Source: Oscillatoria sp. CS-180 (lineage in GTDB: Bacteria > Cyanobacteriota > Cyanobacteriia > Phormidesmidales > Phormidesmidaceae). From it: a stretch of DNA of 64,000 bases. The translations under genes were made by a program, and so were the position numbers. Position 1 is the first letter of the stretch. Each line of letters starts with the position of its first letter. Where the stretch lies: NCBI RefSeq assembly GCF_028330965.1, contig NZ_JAQMUB010000088.1:124001-188000 (forward strand). The letters are read 5' to 3'. A model generated the notes under the pieces. The model ran no database searches. It saw only the letters and a program-made list of their open reading frames with translations, and was not told the origin of the DNA. Below are positions 43,392 to 52,650 of this stretch, piece by piece.

Positions 43392-43701
43392 CGATCAGTC
43401 CCAGCGACGTTCTGTTTATTCTAAACCGATCAATGTTGATGGCTAGCAAAGGTCATCGACTGCTAGTGCCGCTACGCGGCATGCAAAATTCAAAGTTCAA
43501 AATACTCTGCGAGAAGAGGAAAGCTCTGCAAAACTAAGGCAGATAAGCTTTTTCAGTGTTTTGAATGATGAGCCTATTTCTGCCGCAGTGTATTAGCCAC
43601 AAGCCTGGCAACGTTTGGCTACGAATCATACCCTCCTCGTCTGCGTGATAGGACTTTTAGAATTCACCTCTTGGGTAGGCAACAGTATTGGAGGCCAATG
43701 T
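43392..43701. other. Intergenic region with repeat family 2 copy
   Basis: Between the Uma2 gene and the DUF218 gene. Its main content is one long copy of repeat family 2. No gene was seen. Confidence 0.5.
43463..43597 (+). repeat. Dispersed repeat family 2, copy 2 (longest)
   Basis: Starts CTAGTGCCGCTACGCGGCAT, contains AAATTCAAAGTTCAAAATAC and CTCTGCGAGAAGAGGAAAGC, then AAAACTAAGGCAGATAAGC and ends CTATTTCTGCCGCAGTGTAT. It shares the left part with 9294–9385 and, inverted, most of the 50.6-kb copy. Confidence 0.65.
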
Positions 43702-44340
43702 TCAGTAAGTCTTCAAGGCTGCATCTTTAAGACGACGAGGCGATTTAGAAACAGCGTAGGCTTCATGTTCTGTGTAGAGCCAACGATGGATCTCAGCCAG
43801 TGTCGTGAGGTGCGATCGCAAATCCTCGACCTGCTGCAAGCTAGCAGCCTCCCGCTGACGCCGGGTCTCTAAAACGTCCAGTGAGATGCCAATATTGGGA
43901 ACCGCCTCAAAAGTGAGCTGATAGGGATTGCGGGCGTCAGAAATGCCAAAGATCCAATTAAAAATGGCTTCAACCCTGGGTAAATGAAACTCAGAGGTAA
44001 TGACATGTAAGCGTTGGAGTCCAAGGGGATCGGTGTGCTGCACTCTGGCGAAATAAGCGTTTCCAATAGTGTCCAGGGAGATCGTCTCGGGCAAAATGCA
44101 CGAATCAGGCACACCCTGTGCAACCAAGTATTCAGCAGCGGCGACTGATTCCAGAATAGGAAATCCCTTTTGATTTAAGGGTGGTGGTTTATGGGTTGTG
44201 CCAGCACTGAGGGGAATGAAGAACGTGGTTGAGGGAGAGAGGGCGATCGCCCGATCCAATCTTGCCTTGACCCAAGGCACCACTTCTCCAAAGGCTGAGA
44301 CCCCTCCACCCGGAATCAAAACTGCATCCAGTTCAGCCAT
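43702..44340 (-). CDS. YdcF/DUF218 family protein
   Basis: This 212-residue protein contains the DUF218 domain: AVLIPGGGVSAFGEVVPWVKARLDRAI at the start, then ILPETISLDTIGNAYFARVQ and HVITSEFHLPRVEAIF. Members (YdcF, SanA-like) are linked to envelope metabolism, and YdcF binds S-adenosylmethionine. No membrane span was seen here, so a cytosolic location is likely. It is divergent from lpdA, with about 170 bases between. The role in this organism is unknown. Confidence 0.85.
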   Translation of the reverse strand: MAELDAVLIPGGGVSAFGEVVPWVKARLDRAIALSPSTTFFIPLSAGTTHKPPPLNQKGFPILESVAAAEYLVAQGVPDSCILPETISLDTIGNAYFARVQHTDPLGLQRLHVITSEFHLPRVEAIFNWIFGISDARNPYQLTFEAVPNIGISLDVLETRRQREAASLQQVEDLRSHLTTLAEIHRWLYTEHEAYAVSKSPRRLKDAALKTY

Positions 44341-44510
44341 GGCAAAAATTCCTGATATGAATTCGTCTGACCGAGAGTTGCACCGTGTATTGTCTTACTC
44401 ACCCTCTTTGGTCAAGAATAGAGGAACTGTTTTGCTGATAGCCCATAACGAGACGGTGGCTAAGACAGAATGGTATTCTAACGTTCGCTGCGATTGGCTA
44501 GGAGAAAACT

Positions 44511-45944
44511 GTGAGTCAAGCGTTTGACTACGACTTAATTATTATTGGTGCAGGTGTAGGAGGCCACGGTGCTGCAATTCATGCAGTGCGGCGAGGTCTA
44601 AAAACGGCAATCATTGAAGCAGCGGATATGGGTGGCACCTGTGTGAATCGCGGTTGCATTCCGTCGAAAGCATTGTTGGCTGCCTCGGGGCGCGTTCGAG
44701 AACTTCAGAATGCCCATCATCTCAATTCTTTAGGCATCCAAGTTGGAAATATTGCTTTTGATCGACAAGCTATTTCCGACCATGCTAAAAACTTGGTTAG
44801 CAAGATCCAAGGTGATATGAGCAATAGCCTCAAACGGCTAGGCGTTGATGTCATCTATGGCTGGGGACAACTGGCGGGAGAACAAAAAGTAGTTGTCAAG
44901 ACAGAAGCGGGAGAGCAGACCTTGACGGCTCAAGACGTGATGCTGTCACCCGGATCGGTTCCTTTTGTTCCACCTGGGATTGAAATCGATAACAAGACTG
45001 TTTTTACGAGCGATGGCGCGTTGAAATTAGAATGGCTGCCGTCTTGGGTTGCCATTATTGGGAGTGGCTACATTGGCTTAGAGTTTTGCGATATCTACAC
45101 GGCGTTAGGATCTGAGGTCACGCTCGTAGAAGCCTTGGACAAAGTCATGCCAACCTTTGATCCTGATATTGCTAAGGTTGCACAGCGGGTTCTCATCGGT
45201 CCCCGAGATGTGGAAACACGGGCAGGTGTGTTGGCGATGAAAGTGATACCAGGATCGCCTGTCGTCATCGAGCTGGCAGATCGTGAGACGAAAGAGATTG
45301 TCGATGTCCTGGAAGTGGATGCTTGCCTTGTCGCCACTGGTCGCATTCCCGCAACCAAGGATCTTGGCCTGGAAAGAGTTGGCATTGAAACGGACCGCCG
45401 AGGCTTTATCGCAGTTGATGATGAGCTTAGAGTTCTGAGAGACGGTGAACCGATTCCTCACCTATGGGCGATTGGGGATGCTACGGGCAAGATGATGCTA
45501 GCCCATGCAGCATCCGCTCAGGGAGTTGTTGCGGTGGAGAATATCTGTGGTGAGTCCCGCACTGTCAACTATCGCAGCATTCCAGCAGCGGCGTTTACAC
45601 ACCCTGAAGTCAGCTTTGTAGGACTGACGGAACCCCAAGCCAAGGCACTGGCAGACCAAGAAGGCTATGAGATCGCGACGGTTAAAACCTATTTCAAAGG
45701 CAATTCCAAAGCGCTGGCAGAAGGGGAATCTGATGGTTTAGCAAAGGTCATCTACCGCAAAGATACCGGAGAAATTCTGGGTGCACACATCCTGGGTTTA
45801 CACGCCTCGGATTTAATTCAAGAAGCTGCCAATGCGATCGCTCAAGGGCAGACTGTAACCGCTTTGTCCTATTGTGTTCATACCCATCCCACACTTTCAG
45901 AAGTGATGGATGAAGCATTCAAGCGTGCTGTTGTTAGCGCCTGA
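44511..45944 (+). CDS. lpdA: Dihydrolipoyl dehydrogenase
   Basis: This 477-residue flavoprotein reoxidises dihydrolipoyl groups of pyruvate and related dehydrogenase complexes and the glycine cleavage system. FAD binding is at [19 protein letters not shown], the redox disulfide is in [16 protein letters not shown], the NAD+ site is [21 protein letters not shown], and the catalytic His-Glu pair is in [13 protein letters not shown]. The GTG start at 44511 has a clear AGGAG ribosome binding site. It lies 11 bases before trpC, and the two are probably co-transcribed. Confidence 0.97.
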   Translation: MSQAFDYDLIIIGAGVGGHGAAIHAVRRGLKTAIIEAADMGGTCVNRGCIPSKALLAASGRVRELQNAHHLNSLGIQVGNIAFDRQAISDHAKNLVSKIQGDMSNSLKRLGVDVIYGWGQLAGEQKVVVKTEAGEQTLTAQDVMLSPGSVPFVPPGIEIDNKTVFTSDGALKLEWLPSWVAIIGSGYIGLEFCDIYTALGSEVTLVEALDKVMPTFDPDIAKVAQRVLIGPRDVETRAGVLAMKVIPGSPVVIELADRETKEIVDVLEVDACLVATGRIPATKDLGLERVGIETDRRGFIAVDDELRVLRDGEPIPHLWAIGDATGKMMLAHAASAQGVVAVENICGESRTVNYRSIPAAAFTHPEVSFVGLTEPQAKALADQEGYEIATVKTYFKGNSKALAEGESDGLAKVIYRKDTGEILGAHILGLHASDLIQEAANAIAQGQTVTALSYCVHTHPTLSEVMDEAFKRAVVSA

Positions 45945-45955
45945 GGCCAGTGATT

Positions 45956-46837
45956 ATGGAAATTCGTCGGCGGTCTCCCTACCCCAAGGTATCTGTGCAA
46001 AGTCTGACTTACAAAATTGAGGCACCCGGTGCTGAACCACAAAACATACTAGAACGGATTGTTTGGCAAAAAGAGAAAGAGGTGAAGCGCCAGCGTCAAC
46101 AAATATCGCTAGCCGATTTGCAGCGAGAAGTGCTGAGTGCACCGCCCGCCAAGGATTTTCTAGCGGCTCTACAGAACAGCGATCGCACTCCCGCCCTGGT
46201 TGCCGAAGTCAAAAAAGCGTCTCCTAGCCGAGGTGTGATTCGTGAGGACTTTGATCCCGTTGCGATTGCTCAGGCATACCAAACGGGTGGGGCGACCTGT
46301 CTTTCTGTTCTCACGGACGAAACTTTTTTCCAAGGTAGCTTCGATTATTTGACTCAAGTCCGAACTGCCGTTGATCTCCCCGTGCTCTGCAAAGAGTTCA
46401 TCATTTATCCCTATCAGATGTATATGGCGCGCGTTAAAGGAGCGGACGCCGTTCTTCTGATTGCCGCTATTCTCAGCGATGAGGATCTGCGTTACTTCAC
46501 CCGTATTGCCCAAGCGCTAGGCATGAGGGCACTGGTCGAAGTTCATACACTGGCTGAATTAGACCGAGCACTCGCAATTGATACGGTTCACCTCATTGGG
46601 ATCAATAATCGTAATCTGGAGACGTTTCAGACCTCCTTGGAGGTTTCGGAAACGCTCCTTCAGGCCAGACAAGCTGAGATTGAGGAACGGGCCATTTTTG
46701 TGATCAGTGAATCCGGCATTCATCGACCCAACGATGTTGCTAAAGTTCACCAGGCAGGCGCACAGGGTATTTTGGTGGGTGAATCTCTAATGCGGCAGAA
46801 TAATTTAGTAGAGGCGATCGCGCATCTCTATCCCTGA
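45956..46837 (+). CDS. trpC: Indole-3-glycerol phosphate synthase
   Basis: This enzyme of about 293 residues closes the pyrrole ring in tryptophan synthesis. It has the N-terminal lid helices, the substrate lysine in [28 protein letters not shown], the catalytic-region [14 protein letters not shown] and [11 protein letters not shown]. The N-terminal ~35 residues before [15 protein letters not shown] form the extension typical of cyanobacterial TrpC. The ATG at 45956 is preferred to a GTG at 45950. Pairing with lpdA recurs in cyanobacteria as I recall. Confidence 0.96.
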   Translation: MEIRRRSPYPKVSVQSLTYKIEAPGAEPQNILERIVWQKEKEVKRQRQQISLADLQREVLSAPPAKDFLAALQNSDRTPALVAEVKKASPSRGVIREDFDPVAIAQAYQTGGATCLSVLTDETFFQGSFDYLTQVRTAVDLPVLCKEFIIYPYQMYMARVKGADAVLLIAAILSDEDLRYFTRIAQALGMRALVEVHTLAELDRALAIDTVHLIGINNRNLETFQTSLEVSETLLQARQAEIEERAIFVISESGIHRPNDVAKVHQAGAQGILVGESLMRQNNLVEAIAHLYP

Positions 46838-46879
46838 CACCCACAACAATTCATTACTTTTAAGTTTGTCGATTTCTCT

Positions 46880-47119
46880 ATGAGCGAGCCTCTCCCTCTA
46901 CCGTCTCATGTGCACTACGAACTTCTGTTGCAATTATTAGAGCGACAAACCCTGTTCGCAGTCTATGAAGAACCTGAACTAAAACACGATGTTGATGAAC
47001 TGATCATTACGCTAAGAAAAGCACTATCCCAACAGCGAAAGCTAGAGGAAGATTGCGATCGCCTCGGGGTCAAAATTGATTACCGATGGTCGCTCAACGA
47101 CAATCCTGTTAAGGAATAG
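46880..47119 (+). CDS. Small conserved cyanobacterial protein (possibly DUF5340)
   Basis: This 79-residue soluble protein reads PLPSHVHYELLLQLLERQT, then a helical, charged middle (DVDELIITLRKALSQQRKLEEDC) and a polar tail. The opening resembles a small cyanobacteria-specific family that I recall as DUF5340; the name is from memory and should be checked. It lies about 40 bases after trpC on the same strand and could be the third gene of that operon. No function is known. Confidence 0.7.
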   Translation: MSEPLPLPSHVHYELLLQLLERQTLFAVYEEPELKHDVDELIITLRKALSQQRKLEEDCDRLGVKIDYRWSLNDNPVKE

Positions 47120-47175
47120 CGTTTTCGTTTTGTTTGCTCAAATAAGCCCAACTGCTGCATTAAGGGAGGGAATTC

Positions 47176-48009
47176 ATGACGTACTACATCAAATACCCGA
47201 CTCAGCAGACTGACCCTCCTCGGCCACCGTGGGAAACCTTACCAACGATGTATGATTTGCCGAGTGAAAATCCAGAGGAGCCGGGCTTGCCAGACGAATT
47301 TCACGATTTTCAACCGCAGCTTCTTAGCGCCACACTGCGTCTCAAAGAATACGCTGCGGATAAAATATTTACAGCCACTGATATGAACCTCTATTACGAC
47401 GTTCATCATCAGCTTTGGTATAAACGACCTGATTGGTTTTTGGTGCTCGGTGTTCCACGTCTCTACAAAGGCACCGATTTGAGACTAAGTTATGTGATTT
47501 GGCAGGAGGGGATTAGCCCTTTTGTTGTGGTTGAACTCCTTTCACCAGGAACCGAAAAGGAAGATTTGGGGATGCTTCCTGATCTCAAAGAACCCGACCT
47601 CAGAGCACCTGATCGGTTAGGCGATCGTCCACCTAAAAAGTGGCAGGTCTACGAGCAAATTCTACGAATTCCTTATTACGTCGTCTTTGACCGCTACACC
47701 GACCGATTCCGCGTCTTCCACCTCACCAGCGGTCGTTATCAAGAACTGGACTTGTCGAATAATCGATTTTGGTTCCCTGACCTGAACCTGGGCTTAGGCG
47801 TTTGGCAAGGAATCTATGAGGGCTGTGAGCGGCTTTGGCTACGATGGTTCGATGAAAACGACGAATGGATTCCCACCCCTGAAGAGCGAGCTGAAGCTGC
47901 CGAAAATGCCTTGGTCCATGAACAACAGCAGACGTTAAATGAGCGGCAGCGAGCCGATCGTCTGGCTGAGAAATTGAGGGCACTCGGCATTGATCCCGAG
48001 TCCGAATAA
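47176..48009 (+). CDS. Uma2 family endonuclease-like protein
   Basis: This 277-residue protein is the second Uma2 member in the window. The core has RPDWFLVLGVPRLYKG, the acidic VVVELLSPGTEKEDLG and the lysine-bearing KKWQVYEQILRIPYYVVFDRYTD. The C-terminal coiled coil (NERQRADRLAEKLRALGIDPESE) closely matches the tail of the gene at 42576, although the cores differ. Expanded spacing within the core (a 25-residue insert before PPKKW) is unusual. It follows the small DUF protein and has its own AGGGAGG ribosome binding site. Confidence 0.88.
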   Translation: MTYYIKYPTQQTDPPRPPWETLPTMYDLPSENPEEPGLPDEFHDFQPQLLSATLRLKEYAADKIFTATDMNLYYDVHHQLWYKRPDWFLVLGVPRLYKGTDLRLSYVIWQEGISPFVVVELLSPGTEKEDLGMLPDLKEPDLRAPDRLGDRPPKKWQVYEQILRIPYYVVFDRYTDRFRVFHLTSGRYQELDLSNNRFWFPDLNLGLGVWQGIYEGCERLWLRWFDENDEWIPTPEERAEAAENALVHEQQQTLNERQRADRLAEKLRALGIDPESE

Positions 48010-48114
48010 CTCTACCACTGGCGAAGGAATCAACTTATTGGGAAAAGCGTAGCTGTGTAGGGACACGACAACATATCGTGTCCCCTATGCTTGTCACACC
48101 AATTCAAGAGACCA

Positions 48115-49749
48115 TTACAAATCCGCGACCTGCTGCCCAGAAACCACAGGTGCAGTATTCCTAAGCTTCAGTTCAGGATGATCCCCTTCCACTTGTCCCA
48201 CATTCCACTCATTCTTAAAGAGCAGAACAGGGCGTCCCCAGCTATCTTTAACGGCTGTTGTATTAAAGAGGCGTCCAGCTTTCTCTAAAGCTTCCCAACC
48301 ACCTTCAACCCAACGAGCAACGCTGTAAGGCAATAGTTCCAAGCGCGTATCAACGTTATATTCATTCTGCAATCGAAACTGTACAACCTCAAATTGAAGC
48401 TGGCCTACGGCTGCCAGAATGGGATCACGCTTGGTCTCATCCGCTGAAAACATAATTTGAACTGCTCCCTCTTCTCGCAATTCCGTAACCCCCTTATGAA
48501 ACTGCTTGAATTTCGAGGGGTTGGGATTTCTGAGATAAGCAAAGAGTTCAGGAGAAAAGCAGGGAATTCCTTCGTACTCAAGCTTTTGCCCTTGATAAAT
48601 CGTATCGCCGATCGCAAAAACCCCAGGATTATTCAAACCAATGACATCACCAGGAAAGGCTTCGTCCAGCGATTCGCGACCCTGAGCAAAGAGCTTCTGC
48701 GGATGAGACAGGCGCACGTTTTTACCAGATCGGGCATGGTTGACCACCATATCCTTCTCAAACTTGCCAGAGCAGACCCGAATGAATGCGACGCGATCAC
48801 GATGCTTGGGGTCCATGTTGGCCTGGAGCTTGAATACAAATCCTGTGAAGTCCTCTTTAGTAGGTTCAACCTCTCCTTGAGTACTAGTGCGGGGCCCTGG
48901 CTTCAAGGCATAGTCCAGAAACGCATCCAAAAACAGCTGTACGCCAAAATTGGTCATGGCGCTGCCAAAGAAAACAGGTGTGAGCTGTCCTGCATGAACA
49001 GCATCCAAATCTAAAGCCGGGCCGAGTTCTTCAATCATCTCCAGTTCCTCTTTGAACTGATAGTAGAGCGATTGATCAACTAACTCTTCAATGCGAGGAT
49101 CACCCAAATCTACAATGACTTTGGAGGCTTCCTTACTACCGTGAGCTGTCCGCTCAAACAAATGAAATTGCTTTGTCCGACGATCAAACACGCCTCGAAA
49201 TTGTTCGCCCATGCCGATGGGCCAATTCACCGCATAGGTCTGCAAGCCCAATTCCTGCTCAATTTCGTCCAACAGCTCTAAAGGTTCTCTAGCGGGACGA
49301 TCCATCTTGTTGAAGAATGTGAAGATGGGGAGCGATCGCATTCGACAAACCTCAAATAACTTGCGAGTTTGAGGCTCTAGTCCCTTGGCCGCATCTTCTA
49401 ACATGACGGCATTGTCGGCTGCCGCCAATGTTCGATAGGTGTCTTCACTGAAGTCTTGGTGACCCGGCGTATCTAGTAAATTGATGCGATAGTCATGGTA
49501 GTCAAATTGCAGCACCGTTGAGGTAATAGAAATACCCCGCTGTTGCTCCATCTCCATCCAGTCAGATGTCGCATGGCGCTGAGCGCGTCGAGCTTTCACT
49601 GCCCCTGCTTCGTGAATGGCACCTCCATAAAGCAACAGCTTTTCTGTCAGGGTTGTTTTACCCGCATCCGGGTGAGAAATAATCGCGAAGTTTCGCCGCT
49701 TCTCAACCTCTGAATTTAACGCTGCTGGAGAGACCAAAGATGTTGCCAT
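48115..49749 (-). CDS. prfC: Peptide chain release factor 3
   Basis: This 544-residue translational GTPase recycles release factors 1 and 2 after termination. The G1 motif is [15 protein letters not shown], the G3 motif [16 protein letters not shown], and G4 [10 protein letters not shown]. The RF3-specific insert and the [21 protein letters not shown] block in the C-terminal half separate it from elongation factor G. The span [12 protein letters not shown] has Leu-Glu where most RF3 have Val-Ile. It stands alone, convergent with the second Uma2 gene. Confidence 0.95.
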   Translation of the reverse strand: MATSLVSPAALNSEVEKRRNFAIISHPDAGKTTLTEKLLLYGGAIHEAGAVKARRAQRHATSDWMEMEQQRGISITSTVLQFDYHDYRINLLDTPGHQDFSEDTYRTLAAADNAVMLEDAAKGLEPQTRKLFEVCRMRSLPIFTFFNKMDRPAREPLELLDEIEQELGLQTYAVNWPIGMGEQFRGVFDRRTKQFHLFERTAHGSKEASKVIVDLGDPRIEELVDQSLYYQFKEELEMIEELGPALDLDAVHAGQLTPVFFGSAMTNFGVQLFLDAFLDYALKPGPRTSTQGEVEPTKEDFTGFVFKLQANMDPKHRDRVAFIRVCSGKFEKDMVVNHARSGKNVRLSHPQKLFAQGRESLDEAFPGDVIGLNNPGVFAIGDTIYQGQKLEYEGIPCFSPELFAYLRNPNPSKFKQFHKGVTELREEGAVQIMFSADETKRDPILAAVGQLQFEVVQFRLQNEYNVDTRLELLPYSVARWVEGGWEALEKAGRLFNTTAVKDSWGRPVLLFKNEWNVGQVEGDHPELKLRNTAPVVSGQQVADL

Positions 49750-49892
49750 AAATGCTCAATAAAAATAGGGGTCGGGCAATTGTCAGGTTGTTCCTTTATT
49801 TTACGTGAAGCGTCTGACCTTTTCCAAAGTGCGTAAGGCTCAAACAGACAAGCGTCTTTCGATGTTTTTGCGCTTCCAACCTCAGGAAACAG

Positions 49893-49917
49893 CAAAAAAG
49901 GGCAGCGATCGCTGCCC
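49893..49917 (-). terminator. Rho-independent terminator of the hsp20 gene
   Basis: A perfect nine-base-pair palindrome, GGGCAGCGATCGCTGCCC, lies at 49900–49917, followed on the minus strand by six T residues. It lies about 35 bases after the hsp20 stop. The stem centre is a HIP1 octamer, GCGATCGC. Confidence 0.8.
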
Positions 49918-49952
49918 CTGCATCATGACTGACTAACCTACTGAACTGCTAA

Positions 49953-50429
49953 CTAAGCGTCAGCTTGGGGTAGTTCCTCAGCTGTGTTGTCATGTTGACC
50001 CAAGTTGACCTTCACAACTTTGTTGCGAACATCTTCAACTTTAGGAAGCGTCAACGTCAGCAAACCGTTGTCAAAGTTTGCTTCAACAGCGTCATTTTGA
50101 ATGGGTTTAGGCAAGTTGATCACGCGACGAAACTCACCATAGTTCATATCGTCGTGTAGGATACGCTCACCTTCGGCCACGTCAGACCGCTTACGCTCAC
50201 CAGAAATGACGATTGCTTCACGAGTGGCCTGTACATCAATGGCGTCGGACTCAATGCCAGATAGTTGAACGGTTAATTGATAGCGATCGCTGTCTTCAGT
50301 CAAACGAACTGCTGGAGTCCAGGCAAAAGGGGCCCTCTCGATAGCACTACCAACTTCGTTAAATACAGAATCTAGCTGACGACGAAGCGTTTCAACTTCT
50401 TGGAAAGGGTGCCAGTAACGAACAATCAT
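49953..50429 (-). CDS. hspA: Small heat-shock protein (Hsp20/HspA)
   Basis: This 158-residue alpha-crystallin chaperone holds unfolding proteins and, in cyanobacteria, helps protect thylakoid membranes and phycobilisomes under heat. The N-terminus is MIVRYWHPFQEVETLRRQLDSVF. The alpha-crystallin domain (about 40–140) has VRLTEDSDRYQLTVQLSG and ends FDNGLLTLTLPK, followed by VVKVNLGQ, a VxV version of the C-terminal IxI motif. A strong AGGAG site precedes the ATG. A TTGACA box is present about 70 bases upstream, but no CIRCE operator was seen. Confidence 0.95.
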   Translation of the reverse strand: MIVRYWHPFQEVETLRRQLDSVFNEVGSAIERAPFAWTPAVRLTEDSDRYQLTVQLSGIESDAIDVQATREAIVISGERKRSDVAEGERILHDDMNYGEFRRVINLPKPIQNDAVEANFDNGLLTLTLPKVEDVRNKVVKVNLGQHDNTAEELPQADA

Positions 50430-50632
50430 TTGATATCTCCTAAGTCTCAGTTGAGCGTTGTCTTCTCAAGCTCTCTATGACTTATATGATGCAGATTTGA
50501 ACTTAGGAAAAACAGTGTCAAGAACCCCACCGGGATGTCGAAGTTTTACGCCGAACCTCACACGATTGGGTTAACCGTAATCATCCTGTAAAGGTCGAAA
50601 ACGAGGGATACACGATGAAATTGAGGGCTAGT

Positions 50633-50833
50633 ACACTACGGCAGAAGTAGGCTCACCCTATGAAACGCTCGGAAAGCTTATCTGCCTTGGTTTTGAACTT
50701 TGAATTTTGAATTTTGAATTCCACGTAGCGGTACTAGCTGTTTAACCCCCTGCCTTATTTCTGCTTTGGTTTTGAATTTTGAATTTTGAATTCCGCGTAG
50801 CGGTACTAGCTGTTTAACCCCCTGCCTTATTTA
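50633..50833 (-). repeat. Repeat family 2, copy 3 with a tandem duplication
   Basis: The segment 50633–50684 matches the right end of the 43.5-kb copy in reverse. It is followed by two tandem units of about 75 bases (50684–50760 and 50764–50833), each with TTTTGAATTTTGAATTC, CGTAGCGGTACTAGC and GTTTAACCCCCTGCCTTA. The units differ at only a few positions. The internal CTCTGCGAGAAGAG block is missing here. Confidence 0.65.
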
Positions 50834-50894
50834 TGTTGGCTGTAGCTCAACCCTCGTTTCCTGATACCTTCGCTTCTCTAGCTCCACCACGTCT

Positions 50895-50998
50895 TATAGC
50901 TTGAATCATCTAGGCTTATGCACCCAATGGCATCCAGGTGCTGAGCGCATAGCCAGATGGCTCGCCGTCTTGTCATAACTGAGCTAACGACAGCCATA
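50895..50998 (+). repeat. Dispersed repeat family 1, copy F
   Basis: Begins TATAGCTTGAATCATCTAGG, contains CACCCAATGGCATCCAGG and GATGGCTCGCCGTCTTGTC and ends ACGACAGCCATA. It lies about 130 bases upstream of the FBT gene start. Confidence 0.75.
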
Positions 50999-51126
50999 CC
51001 TCACCCGGCAGGTAGAAGTCGCTGTCTGTTTTCAAGGAAGTGTTTATGATGTAGAGAATTAACAAACCGCAATATTCCGAATCGACCTACTGTTTCAGCA
51101 GATCGTTGACCTAACAATCCGTCTTC

Positions 51127-52557
51127 ATGACTGTATTTTCTATCAATCAAGGCAAGCTTAAGCAGTTCGTTGAGAGGCGAGTGCTGTTTGGGCAAGAGTT
51201 GTCTCTAGAACTTGCTGCAATTTTGCTGGTGTATTTTGTCCAGGGCATTCTAGGCCTGGCTCGCTTGGCAGTTAGTTTCTTCCTCAAAGATGACCTGGGA
51301 CTGACCCCAGCCGAAGTTGCTGCGCTAACGGGCATCGCTTCCATTCCGTGGACGGTGAAGCCTTTGCTAGGGTTCTTTTCGGACGGATTTCCCATTTTGG
51401 GTTATCGACGTCGGCCCTATCTAGTCCTATCAGGACTCCTAGGAGCGGTTTCGTGGCTAGCTCTAGCCACCTTGGTTAATACAGCTTGGGCTGCTATTGC
51501 AGCTATCACGCTGAGCTCTTTGTCGGTAGCGATCGGGGATGTCATTGTGGATTCCCTCGTCGTTGAGCGTGCTCGCAATGAATCTCAGAGTGAGGCCGGA
51601 TCGCTACAGTCATTGGCTTGGGGAGCTTCGGCAGTCGGCGGAGTGATTACTGCCTATCTAGGCGGCTTGTTACTGGAGTATGTTGGCACCCGATATGTCT
51701 TTGGTATTACCGCAGCCTTTCCACTCATCGTTTCTTTGGTCGCTTGGTTAATTGCAGAAGATCCTGTGACTGAAACCTCTACTTGGCAAGTTATTGGCGG
51801 GCAGATTAAGCAGCTTAAGGGGGCGATTACTCAAAAAGTGATTTGGATGCCAGCGCTCTTCATCTTTCTGTGGCAAGCCACACCCACAGCAGAATCGGCT
51901 TTCTTCTTCTTTACAACTAATGACTTGGGGTTTCAGCCTGAGTTTTTAGGGCGAGTACGATTAGTGACGAGCATTGCTGCTCTGATTGGAATTTGGATCT
52001 TTCAGCGATTTCTGAAATCGGTTCCTTTTAGAAGTATTTTTGCCTGGTCAACTATCCTCTCGACAGTACTTGGGTTCACCATGTTGCTGCTCGTGACCCA
52101 CACCAATCGATCGCTGGGTATCCCAGATGAATGGTTTAGCTTGGGTGACAGCCTTATTTTGACTGTGATGGGCGAAATTTCATTTATGCCCTTGCTAGTT
52201 CTGTCTGCTCGGATTTGTCCCTCTGGGGTAGAAGCAACTCTCTTCGCTTTATTGATGTCAATCCTAAATTTAGCGGGTCTGCTTTCCCATGAGTTAGGTG
52301 CAATACTGACGCATTGGCTAGGCGTCACTGAAACTAATTTTGAAAATCTTTGGCTGTTAGTCACGTTGACAAACTTGTCTACTCTCTTGCCTTTACCGCT
52401 GTTGTTCCTGTTACCCAAGGCTTCGTCTCAAGGACCGAATGAGGAGACGATCTACGAATCGTTACCGGCTGCTGAAACCCCTGAAATATCCTCTAATTTC
52501 AAGGTCAAAGAACCGATCGCGGTTCCAATAGGCGCTGTTGAAGCTGAATCGTCGTAG
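51127..52557 (+). CDS. Folate/biopterin (FBT/BT1) family transporter
   Basis: This 476-residue, 12-helix transporter belongs to the FBT family, known in cyanobacteria, plastids and trypanosomatids as folate and/or pterin carriers. Diagnostic parts are YFVQGILGLARLAVSFFLKDDLGLTPAEVA, TVKPLLGFFSDGFPILGYRRRPYLVLSG and IGDVIVDSLVVERARNES. The remainder has hydrophobic helices typical of the fold, and the last 40 residues are a polar tail. Substrate (folate, methotrexate-like or pterin) follows from the family, not the sequence. It is the upstream neighbour of the carotenoid oxygenase, about 90 bases away. Confidence 0.93.
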   Translation: MTVFSINQGKLKQFVERRVLFGQELSLELAAILLVYFVQGILGLARLAVSFFLKDDLGLTPAEVAALTGIASIPWTVKPLLGFFSDGFPILGYRRRPYLVLSGLLGAVSWLALATLVNTAWAAIAAITLSSLSVAIGDVIVDSLVVERARNESQSEAGSLQSLAWGASAVGGVITAYLGGLLLEYVGTRYVFGITAAFPLIVSLVAWLIAEDPVTETSTWQVIGGQIKQLKGAITQKVIWMPALFIFLWQATPTAESAFFFFTTNDLGFQPEFLGRVRLVTSIAALIGIWIFQRFLKSVPFRSIFAWSTILSTVLGFTMLLLVTHTNRSLGIPDEWFSLGDSLILTVMGEISFMPLLVLSARICPSGVEATLFALLMSILNLAGLLSHELGAILTHWLGVTETNFENLWLLVTLTNLSTLLPLPLLFLLPKASSQGPNEETIYESLPAAETPEISSNFKVKEPIAVPIGAVEAESS

Positions 52558-52650
52558 ACGCGATCGCTGTTGACAGAGAATTCCTTATCTCACATCCACT
52601 CTTTTTGTCCAATTGCCGTTTCATGCCCTATATTGCTGATTCATAGACCT

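Larger units (their letters stand above)
50430..51126. other. Repeat-rich intergenic region
   Basis: About 700 bases between hspA (minus) and the FBT gene (plus). The left 100 bases should contain the hspA promoter. It then holds an inverted copy of repeat family 2, a second copy of its right part in tandem, and repeat family 1 copy F. No gene was seen. Confidence 0.6.

Noticed and set aside
45095-45461. Minus-strand ORFs inside lpdA
   Set aside because: Shadows of a conserved flavoprotein gene.
48457-49014. 185-residue plus-strand ORF
   Set aside because: Antisense to prfC, which has all GTPase motifs; no independent support.
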